From positions 1-6,644 of the forward strand of contig CAJJDJ010000069.1 of assembly GCA_905182825.1 (NCBI GenBank): 6,644 bases of DNA. The letters are read 5' to 3'. The notes under the pieces were generated by a model. That model searched no databases, was not told where the DNA came from, and worked only from the letters and a program-made list of their open reading frames with translations. Source of the stretch: Thiotrichaceae bacterium UBA7359 (GTDB lineage Bacteria; Pseudomonadota; Gammaproteobacteria; Eutrophobiales; Eutrophobiaceae). This document shows positions 1 to 5,588 of this stretch, in pieces. The position numbers and the translations under genes were made by a program. Numbering within the stretch: position 1 is the stretch's first letter; every line of letters begins with the position of its first letter.

Positions 1-353
1 ATTAGTCATTTCGAAGAAAGAGTCAGAATCATAGTCTAAGAAAAAAATTAAAATTTTTAATAAATTAATTCCAAATAGAGTCGTGATGCACACTAATTGT
101 TATTACTTCTTTTGGTAAGTTTATCATCAAAAAGATACTAACATTTATTATGTAAATCATTATCTAGATGATATCAGAGGTTACAAACAACCTAATTTCT
201 CATTTTAGCCATTCAACGGAACATAGCCATATTGATAAGGAGCCATTACACTATATCAATTGAACTTCTCTTGGACGAAGTCATCTGCATACATATAAAC
301 ATATTATAATAATTTTAATTCGCAATAAAATATTTCAACGGAGATTAATCATA
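1..353. other. AT-rich non-coding region upstream of the four-gene operon
   Basis: All frames on both strands are closed by frequent stops and I find no convincing gene. The longest ATG-led frame noted is a 31-codon one at 168-263 with no ribosome binding site. Bases 1-39 are open in frame 1 and could be the last codons of an upstream gene, but too little is present to judge. The region holds a candidate promoter (271-299) and the ribosome binding site of the first gene (GGAG at 340-343). The 9-mer TTCAACGGA occurs twice, at 212-220 and 334-342; its meaning is unknown. No tRNA-like structure or convincing terminator was seen. Confidence 0.6.
271..299 (+). promoter_or_regulatory. Candidate sigma70 promoter for the SRPBCC-propeller-GST-dehalogenase operon
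   Basis: TTGGAC (271-276) is separated by exactly 17 bases from TATAAA (294-299). The -10 matches the consensus at five of six positions. The -35 keeps only the TTG core. Transcription would begin near 306, leaving a leader of about 48 bases before the ATG at 354. A perfect TATAAT at 305-310 is an alternative -10 but has no -35 at normal spacing. The DNA is AT-rich, so chance -10 matches are common. Confidence 0.4.
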
Positions 354-899
354 ATGAATTACCTTAAGCTAGCCCTCTTAAGTATATTACTTGTTCCATC
401 ATTCGTGTTTGCACATGGACCATCAAGGCAAAAAGCACTTGTATCAATTGAAATCGATGCTTCACCAGATAAAGTATGGGGAATTGTAAGTGACTTTTGC
501 TCTATTGAAAAATGGAATTCTATGGTAATAACATGTAGCGCAAGCCAAGATTCAAAAAAAGGTTCAATTCGAACCATTGAATATGACACAGGTGAAAGAG
601 TATCCGAACAATTATTCAAACATGATGTTGTTAATATGAAAATGTTATATGCAATGGAACAATTAGAAAAAGGTCGCATAATAAAAGAGCTTCCAATTGC
701 GACATTGAGTACTGGTATCTCCGTCACATCAGTTGATGATGGAGCAAGTACATTAGTACAGATGAAAGGTGCTTTTTATCGAGCCTTTCCTGGACCAACA
801 CCCCCAGAAGATCAAACTGATGCTGCTGCTATTGAGGCAGTGAAGATTCTTTATAAGACTGGTTTAGAGGGTATAAAATTTGCTGCTGAAGGAAATTAA
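354..899 (+). CDS. Exported SRPBCC-family protein, MxaD-like
   Basis: The 181-residue product has a clear signal peptide: Lys5, a hydrophobic stretch at residues 6-19, and probable cleavage after Ala20 (VFA before HGP). It should be periplasmic. The mature part is one START/polyketide-cyclase-like (SRPBCC) domain, about residues 27-175. The segment with KVW (40-42), DFCSIEKW (47-54), a second Cys at 61 and the late GAFYRAF...PP block (139-151) followed by an Ala-rich helix resembles the MxaD group. MxaD is a periplasmic protein reported to assist electron transfer from methanol dehydrogenase to its cytochrome. Cys49 and Cys61 could form a disulfide. GGAG at 340-343 lies 10 bases before the ATG, supporting this start. 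It is the first gene of the operon, 43 bases before the propeller gene. No dehydrogenase gene is in view, so the partner is unknown and mxaD should not be assigned. Confidence 0.85.
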   Translation: MNYLKLALLSILLVPSFVFAHGPSRQKALVSIEIDASPDKVWGIVSDFCSIEKWNSMVITCSASQDSKKGSIRTIEYDTGERVSEQLFKHDVVNMKMLYAMEQLEKGRIIKELPIATLSTGISVTSVDDGASTLVQMKGAFYRAFPGPTPPEDQTDAAAIEAVKILYKTGLEGIKFAAEGN

Positions 900-942
900 T
901 CACATCAACGTAGCACTAAAGAACACTCGGAGCTAACTAAAT

Positions 943-1896
943 ATGAGTGTAATAAAAACAGCCATATCATTTCTAGTATTAAGTTGGAATTGTGCTTTAC
1001 AAGCCCAACCTTACGCCTTCATCACAAATCAAGGTAGTGACTCTGTTTCTGTTATCGATACATATAAAAATAAAGTTATAAAAACAATTCCGGTTGGCCG
1101 TAAACCTGCCGGCGTTGTTGTTAGTAATGATAGTAAACGTGTATACATCAGTAATCCGGAAAGCCGCGATATCTCTGTTATCGATACTGAATCTCTTTCT
1201 GTCATAAAAACAATTAATGTAGGCGGAGGCCCTTTAGCTATTGCAATTAGCCCTAATGATGAATCGTTATATGTTGCAGACTGGTATGAAGACAATGTTT
1301 ATATTATTGACACAGATTCCTTAACAGTACGAATAAAAGTTAATGTTGGCGACTCTCCTTCCGGACTCATAGCAGATCCCAATGGATTATTTTTATATGT
1401 CGCTAACCGTGATGATAATACCGTCATGATTATTGATCTAAACGACAATATAATTATTAATACAATAAAAGTAGGTAAAGCACCCTTCGGTATAGCTATC
1501 GATTCGGAGAGAAAAAAATTATATAGCGCTAATGTACAATCTGGCGATGTTAGCGTAATTGATTTATATAAAAAAAAGACAATTAAACATGTGAAAGTTG
1601 GAGATTTTCCTTACGCTATTGAAGTAGATAAAAAAAATAACCGTATATTTGTTACTAACCAACGTTCAAATACCGTATCAGTTATTGATCGAAATATATT
1701 GAAGACTGTTAGCCATATCGAAGTCGGTGAGTATCCAGAGGGCATTAGCTTACATCCAGACAAAAATAGACTCTATGTTGCTAACTGGTTTGATAACATG
1801 ATCAGCGTTATAGACGTGAACTCATTAGAAGTAGTTGACGAAATAGGAACTGAGGATGGCTGTCGAGCCTATGGTCAATTTATTTCCAAACATTAA
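943..1896 (+). CDS. Exported seven-bladed YVTN beta-propeller protein
   Basis: This 317-residue protein has a signal peptide (Lys5, hydrophobic residues 6-15, probable cleavage near Ala21). The mature chain is almost entirely seven repeats of about 42 residues, beginning near residue 24. Each has the pattern hydrophobic-Y-V-x-N, then VSVID, then a K/T-rich strand ending in VG, then P-x-G-I and a D/N-rich turn. Seven repeats match a complete seven-bladed propeller. The tail (GCRAYGQFIS) resembles the ends of other YVTN proteins. Such propellers act as periplasmic scaffolds or binding proteins, and some relatives accompany PQQ-dependent oxidation pathways. No catalytic residues, haem motif or membrane anchor are visible, so a binding or scaffold role with the preceding MxaD-like protein is inference. 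GGAG at 929-932 supports the start. The gene is 43 bases after its upstream and 53 bases before its downstream neighbour. Confidence 0.88.
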   Translation: MSVIKTAISFLVLSWNCALQAQPYAFITNQGSDSVSVIDTYKNKVIKTIPVGRKPAGVVVSNDSKRVYISNPESRDISVIDTESLSVIKTINVGGGPLAIAISPNDESLYVADWYEDNVYIIDTDSLTVRIKVNVGDSPSGLIADPNGLFLYVANRDDNTVMIIDLNDNIIINTIKVGKAPFGIAIDSERKKLYSANVQSGDVSVIDLYKKKTIKHVKVGDFPYAIEVDKKNNRIFVTNQRSNTVSVIDRNILKTVSHIEVGEYPEGISLHPDKNRLYVANWFDNMISVIDVNSLEVVDEIGTEDGCRAYGQFISKH

Positions 1897-1949
1897 TACA
1901 AAATTCTACTATAATATTTCCCGATTATTAATACTACTGGAGAAATATA

Positions 1950-2609
1950 ATGGCATTAGAAGTATATTGGGGTAGCGGTAGTCCTTATGCTTGGCGAGTT
2001 TTATTAGGGCTTGAAGTCAAAAAAATTGAGTATGAGAGTAATCGTTTGAGCTTCACTGATGAAGACCTAAAATCAGACGAATACTTAGCCATTAGTCCGC
2101 GCGGAAAAGTCCCTGCAATTCGAGACGGGTCAGTAACAGTGCATGAATCGATTGCAATATTATGCTATCTGGAAGACTTAAAACCGGAACCTATCTTATT
2201 CGGTAACGACCCAGCAGAGCGCAGCAAAATTTGGTGCTCAATTATGGAAATTATGAATTATATCGAGCCCAATATTTTGGATTATGCCAGAACTATATTT
2301 TATGAAGAATTATCTGATAAAAAACAAATTGCTATAAGAGCCAGACAAGCGATTGAGAACGAATTAACTATTCTTAATACAAGTTTAAAAAACAAAAAAT
2401 ATCTTGCTTCCAATAATCTTTCCGCCGCTGATATTATTCTATATCCTGTAATACCCTTTTTGTCCCGAGCAGCAATGAAAGAAAACACTGAAGAAGTAAG
2501 CGGTGACTTAAGAGCGATTGATGATAACTACCTCTCCATTGGAGCATGGTGCAAAAGAATTGAGTCTATACCTGGCTTTGAAAAGACATACCCACCTCAC
2601 TGGAAGTGA
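1950..2609 (+). CDS. Glutathione S-transferase family protein
   Basis: The 219-residue protein has the usual GST length and layout. An N-terminal thioredoxin-like domain (about 1-80) has SGSPYAWRV at residues 9-17 in the active-site region, the cis-proline loop GKVPAI (Pro55) and the Glu66-Ser67 pair that binds the glutathione gamma-glutamyl group. An all-helical C-terminal domain (about 90-210) has SAADIILYP at 158-166, where Asp161 is the conserved helix N-cap residue. The likely activating residue is Ser9 or Ser11; there is no Cys there as in beta-class enzymes. It lacks a signal peptide and should be a cytosolic enzyme joining glutathione to an electrophile. The substrate cannot be read from sequence. 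GGAGA at 1939-1943 fits the chosen start. The next gene, a haloacid dehalogenase, begins 39 bases downstream, so dehalogenation or detoxification of a reactive compound is a reasonable guess. Confidence 0.9.
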   Translation: MALEVYWGSGSPYAWRVLLGLEVKKIEYESNRLSFTDEDLKSDEYLAISPRGKVPAIRDGSVTVHESIAILCYLEDLKPEPILFGNDPAERSKIWCSIMEIMNYIEPNILDYARTIFYEELSDKKQIAIRARQAIENELTILNTSLKNKKYLASNNLSAADIILYPVIPFLSRAAMKENTEEVSGDLRAIDDNYLSIGAWCKRIESIPGFEKTYPPHWK

Positions 2610-2648
2610 ATAATCCTGCTACTAGAAAGATTTTGAAGGAAGCATTAA

Positions 2649-3335
2649 ATGAAAATAACATTTGCTTTTGATGTATACGGTACATTACTTAACACACATG
2701 GTGTGGTTACGGCCTTGGAAGAGTTGATTGGGAAACAAGCACAAACGTTTTCACAAACTTGGCGTGATAAACAATTAGAATATTCATTTCGTAGGGGATT
2801 AATGAAAAGTTATGATGTTTTTCCTGTTTGCATTAGCAATGCTTTGGATTATTCATGCTTGCTTTATAAAACATCTTTTACTGAGGATGAAAGAAATGAA
2901 CTTTTATATATTTATAGCAGATTACCCGCGTTTGATGATGTCATTACCTCTCTTCAGGATCTTAAGAAAACCGACAATCATTTATATGCCTTCTCAAATG
3001 GTCCAAGGGTGACAGTAGAAAAATTACTTTCTACTGCCAATATTAAAGAATATTTTTTGGATATTATCAGCGTAGATAATATAAAAACATTTAAACCATC
3101 GCCTGATGTATATGATCACTTTGTCCGCGCCTCTAGTGCAGAGAAAGAAAATGCATGGCTAGTCTCAAGTAATTCATTTGATGTTATTGGTGCAATCTCT
3201 GCAGGGATGAAAGCTGCTTGGGTTCAACGTAGTCAAGAAGCTATTTTTGACCCATGGGACATCGAACCTACTATTACGATTAGTAGCCTTTTAAAACTCA
3301 GAGAAAAAATTGATGAGTATTATAGTAGTCAGTAA
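2649..3335 (+). CDS. Haloacid dehalogenase, type II (L-2-haloacid dehalogenase family)
   Basis: This 228-residue cytosolic HAD-superfamily protein has the normal length for type II dehalogenases, which hydrolyse L-2-haloacids to D-2-hydroxyacids through an aspartyl ester. Motif I is FDVYGTLL with nucleophile Asp8 and Thr12. WRDKQLEYS supplies Arg39, FSNG supplies Ser116, FKPSPDVY supplies Lys149 and Tyr155, and VSSNSFD supplies Ser173, Asn175 and Asp178. From memory of Pseudomonas L-DEX YL (Asp10, Thr14, Arg41, Ser118, Lys151, Tyr157, Ser175, Asn177, Asp180), every one is kept at a constant offset of two. That favours a working dehalogenase over a general phosphatase, although many family members have untested substrates. 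AAGGA at 2636-2640 supports the start. The gene ends in tandem TAA stops and is the last of the operon, converging on the DUF2333 gene 40 bases away. Confidence 0.88.
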   Translation: MKITFAFDVYGTLLNTHGVVTALEELIGKQAQTFSQTWRDKQLEYSFRRGLMKSYDVFPVCISNALDYSCLLYKTSFTEDERNELLYIYSRLPAFDDVITSLQDLKKTDNHLYAFSNGPRVTVEKLLSTANIKEYFLDIISVDNIKTFKPSPDVYDHFVRASSAEKENAWLVSSNSFDVIGAISAGMKAAWVQRSQEAIFDPWDIEPTITISSLLKLREKIDEYYSSQ

Positions 3336-3375
3336 TAAGTCATTTGGTGGATCAATCAAGCTTGCTGAATTAAAT

Positions 3376-4368
3376 TCAACCTTGCTCTAATAAATTTCTG
3401 AGATCAATCACAGCTGAGTTAGCTCGTGATATATAAGATGCCATTACTAATGAATGATTCGCAAAAAGTCCAAAACCGGTTCCATTCATAATTATTGGAC
3501 TCCAAACTGCATCCTGAGTCCCTTCTAACTCACGAATGATCTGTCGAAGACTCACCAAAGAATTTTTCTTTTGCAAGACATCATGCAAATCATATTCAAT
3601 GGCGTGCATAAAATGAATTAAAGCCCAACATGTCCCACGTGCTTCATAAAAAATATCATCAATCTCTAACCAGAGTGTTTTGACTTCTATGAGATCTGGT
3701 TTAACCGTTGAATTTTTCGCTTCAGAATCGCTTTCAAGATCGGTATTGACTCGTGCTTGTCCAACACTTGCACTTAAACGTTGCGATAAACTACCTAAAC
3801 GTTTTTCAAGGATTGCTAACCAATCACGTAGGTTGTCTGCACGTGCAAAAAACTGTGCATCTTGTTCGTTTGGATTAGATAAACGAGTTAGATAATTATT
3901 AAGCGCATCAATACCTTTTTGATATTCACGTTCTGTTGCAGGTAAAATCCAGGATTCAGAATCAAAATGAAACTGTGGATCAGCCGTCATCAGATCATTG
4001 TCTTCTACTGATTGTGTCTGTGAACGACTAAAATCATTACGCATTGATCTTGCCAAATCACGTATTTGTGTTAATACACCAAACTCCCAAGAAGGAATAT
4101 TATCCATAAAAACACTGGGTGGCATTATGTCATTGCTAAGGTAGCCCCCGCGTTTATATAGCAATGTTTCAGCGACTTCAATCATCGTTGCAACTGTCAC
4201 AAAACCTGTCACATACTCTGTGCTACCCTGATTTCGATATTGGCTTTGTTTTTGCACATCAAACACAGCCGACTCGGTATCCCAATAAAACATCAAAAAC
4301 AACATAATCAAAATGATTATGCAGAAGGTGCCTAGTAATAGTTTTCTTTTTTCTTTTAATCTATTCAT
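3376..4368 (-). CDS. DUF2333 family membrane-anchored protein of unknown function
   Basis: The 330-residue product begins with a basic stretch (residues 3-9), then one strong hydrophobic segment (about 10-28), as in a single-pass inner-membrane protein with most of the chain in the periplasm. It has no obvious cleavage site. Family-like features are the PSWEFGVL...RD-AR-R-DFSRSQ-QS-ED-DL block around residues 92-127, a W-x-x-P-x-x-E-x-x-Y segment shortly after, and a well-conserved C-terminal stretch with NGTGFGLFANHSLVMASYISRAN. These match DUF2333 (Pfam PF10095), common in Gammaproteobacteria and functionally uncharacterised. The middle (about 175-220) is polar and variable, probably a linker. 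No Shine-Dalgarno is seen before the ATG. GATAAT on the minus strand (4376-4381) could be a -10 but lacks a good -35. It is transcribed alone, convergent with the dehalogenase gene. Confidence 0.85.
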   Translation of the reverse strand: MNRLKEKRKLLLGTFCIIILIMLFLMFYWDTESAVFDVQKQSQYRNQGSTEYVTGFVTVATMIEVAETLLYKRGGYLSNDIMPPSVFMDNIPSWEFGVLTQIRDLARSMRNDFSRSQTQSVEDNDLMTADPQFHFDSESWILPATEREYQKGIDALNNYLTRLSNPNEQDAQFFARADNLRDWLAILEKRLGSLSQRLSASVGQARVNTDLESDSEAKNSTVKPDLIEVKTLWLEIDDIFYEARGTCWALIHFMHAIEYDLHDVLQKKNSLVSLRQIIRELEGTQDAVWSPIIMNGTGFGLFANHSLVMASYISRANSAVIDLRNLLEQG

Positions 4369-4856
4369 AAATTTTATTATCTAACATATGCTGGGTTTAA
4401 CTTTTAATATTCAAGTCATAATATTGAATTAGTAAATGCAATAAATTTGATATCTTTGCTTAGTTTTAAAAAAGCTCATAAGAAAAATTATAAGCACATC
4501 TTTCAATAACTTTGATAAATCGAAAATCATTGTTATTGCATTTAACTTAATTCGTTTTTCCAATGACTGTATATTACATTACTACTACTATGAAAATCTT
4601 CACTTTAATACAAAAGTCATTTCAATATAAAGCGAATCACTATAGCGATTAATATGTAGCTAGTTGAGATTAATATCAGTCTTTCCTGCTTTTTGTTTCT
4701 TTGAATATATCCCGTGTGAGAATTATCTTGAACAAACAGATTCTTAATTAGTCTCAAGCTCAAGCGAAAGAGAACATATACTTTTAGGCATAAGAGAAAA
4801 GCATTCTTTTGAATAAAACTGAATTTGAATCAGTCTAGATATCTATGTTATTTTTG

Positions 4857-4892
4857 TGAATAATAAATATTTCATTGAATATTCATTATTCA
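4857..4892. promoter_or_regulatory. 36-base near-palindrome, candidate operator for the TetR-type regulator
   Basis: The outer arms are TGAATAAT (4857-4864) and ATTATTCA (4885-4892), perfect reverse complements. The inner arms AATATT (4866-4871) and AATATT (4878-4883) also pair. In total 15 of 18 symmetric positions match around a centre between 4874 and 4875. Within it TGAATATTCA (4876-4885) is a perfect 10-base palindrome, and TATTCA occurs twice with a 7-base period (4880 and 4887). It ends 20 bases before the regulator's ATG and covers the -35 and most of the spacer of the best promoter. TetR-family proteins bind such palindromes as dimers and usually repress their own genes. Binding is inferred. 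The AT-rich background raises the chance of accidental symmetry. Confidence 0.55.
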
Positions 4893-4903
4893 TGTTTTAT
4901 CAT
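4875..4903 (+). promoter_or_regulatory. Candidate sigma70 promoter of the tetR-like gene, giving a near-leaderless mRNA
   Basis: TTGAAT (4875-4880) is followed after exactly 17 bases by TATCAT (4898-4903), which matches the -10 consensus at five of six positions. The -35 matches at four of six. The expected start of transcription is about 4909-4912, while the ATG is at 4912. The mRNA would then carry between zero and three leader bases. This agrees with the lack of any Shine-Dalgarno sequence before this ATG. The promoter overlaps the palindrome at 4857-4892, so a bound regulator would block polymerase. Confidence 0.5.
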
Positions 4904-4911
4904 TCTGCACA

Positions 4912-5520
4912 ATGAAAAATACTTCTCTGCAATTAAAAAAAGTTGACCCTAGCGATACCATTCTTAAAGCCGCAGTAAATCGCTTTAGTGAATATGGTTA
5001 TAACAAGACGACAATGGTCGAAATTGCTAAAGATGCAGGTATGTCAGCGGCAAATATTTATCGTTATTACAAAAATAAAGAAGAAATCGCTGCGGCATGC
5101 GCTAAAGGTTGCTTTTGCGAACGGTTAGATATCCTTAAATCTGTCATTCGTGGGGCCAACCTGAGTGCTGCTGAAAAACTGGAAAAATATGTACTGACTG
5201 CACTTCAAAGATCTCAGGATATGTTCATAGAAAACAGAAAGATAGATGAAGTTGTGATGGAGATAACAAAAAACAGATCTGACTTACTCCATGACAAAAT
5301 AAATAACGAAAATGCACTCTTAGCGGAAATAATCGCTTACGGAAATCAGATTGGTGAGTTTGACGTCGATGACGTGATAGAGTCTGCTGCTACGATCAAT
5401 TCAATGTTAATACTATTTGATGTGCCGATTTTTATGCCTCTTTTCACTAAAGAGGAGTTCGAAAAGAAAGCCCATGCAGTCATTAAATTACTTGTGACAG
5501 GGCTAACTAAAAAAAACTAA
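4912..5520 (+). CDS. TetR/AcrR family transcriptional regulator
   Basis: The 202-residue protein has the typical TetR length. The N-terminal DNA-binding domain covers about residues 14-62: a first helix ILKAAVNRFSEYGYNKTT (17-34), then the helix-turn-helix VEIAKDAGMSAANIYRYYKNKEE (36-58), with SAANIYRYYKNK as the recognition helix region. The rest (about 65-200) is the helical ligand-binding and dimer domain, too variable to name a ligand. The reading frame upstream meets TGA at 4876-4878 with no other ATG between, and the next internal ATG (codon 35) would remove part of the DNA-binding domain, so 4912 is the start. There is no Shine-Dalgarno. The overlapping promoter and palindrome suggest autorepression. 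The transporter gene starts 68 bases downstream on the same strand, so this is probably its local repressor. The last codons lie in an A8 run. Confidence 0.9.
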   Translation: MKNTSLQLKKVDPSDTILKAAVNRFSEYGYNKTTMVEIAKDAGMSAANIYRYYKNKEEIAAACAKGCFCERLDILKSVIRGANLSAAEKLEKYVLTALQRSQDMFIENRKIDEVVMEITKNRSDLLHDKINNENALLAEIIAYGNQIGEFDVDDVIESAATINSMLILFDVPIFMPLFTKEEFEKKAHAVIKLLVTGLTKKN

Positions 5521-5530
5521 AAAAATCATC

Positions 5531-5566
5531 TATTTACTAAATATTTTATAAATTATTCACTATTCA
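5531..5566. promoter_or_regulatory. Second candidate operator between tetR and the transporter, related to the 4857-4892 site
   Basis: Aligned without gaps to the palindrome at 4857-4892, this stretch agrees at 27 of 36 positions. The agreement includes TAAATATTT (5538-5546) and the right half TATTCACTATTCA (5554-5566), which differs from the upstream copy by one base. The tandem TATTCA with a 7-base period is kept, while the left outer arm is not, so its own symmetry is weaker (12 of 18). It lies 23 bases before the transporter ATG. It may be a second regulator site allowing separate control of the transporter. I could not find a convincing -35/-10 pair for a separate promoter here. High AT content weakens the argument. 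Confidence 0.4.
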
Positions 5567-5588
5567 TAAATGGTGATCGAGGTTAATA

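Larger units (their letters stand above)
4369..4911. other. 543-base AT-rich divergent intergenic region
   Basis: This separates the starts of the DUF2333 gene (minus) and the tetR-like gene (plus). I find no open frame of useful length, no tRNA or rRNA signature and no GC-rich hairpin followed by a T run. Its last 55 bases hold the near-palindrome and promoter listed separately. The remaining 490 or so bases contain only short weak repeats, such as tandem CTCAAG around 4756-4767 and ACTGA/TCAGT arms at 4818-4834. It is longer than needed for two promoters, so an unrecognised small RNA or a decayed gene is possible, but I see no positive evidence for either. Confidence 0.6.

Noticed and set aside
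1..39. Twelve open codons and a stop in frame 1 at the left edge, possibly the tail of an upstream gene
   Set aside because: Too short to recognise, and other frames are equally uninformative.
178..193. AGGTT/AACCT hairpin followed by a somewhat T-rich stretch, as a terminator
   Set aside because: The stem is only five base pairs and there is no continuous T run.
168..263. A 31-codon ATG-led frame with five His residues upstream of the operon
   Set aside because: It has no Shine-Dalgarno sequence or promoter, it is short, and its composition fits chance in AT-rich DNA.
359..727. A 122-codon minus-strand frame opposite the SRPBCC gene
   Set aside because: The plus strand carries a signal peptide, a ribosome binding site and a recognisable domain; the reverse frame shows nothing of the kind.
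3366..3378. Perfect TGAATT-A-AATTCA palindrome in the gap between convergent genes, as a bidirectional terminator
   Set aside because: It is all but AT-only with a one-base centre, no GC-rich stem and no T tract, and it overlaps the DUF2333 stop codon. No intrinsic terminator is evident here.
4376..4381. GATAAT on the minus strand as the -10 of the DUF2333 gene, which would also make that mRNA leaderless
   Set aside because: No acceptable -35 at 16-18 bases, so it was kept only as a remark.
4818..4834. ACTGA/TCAGT inverted repeat as a further operator
   Set aside because: Five-base arms with no second copy near other genes; such pairs are common by chance.
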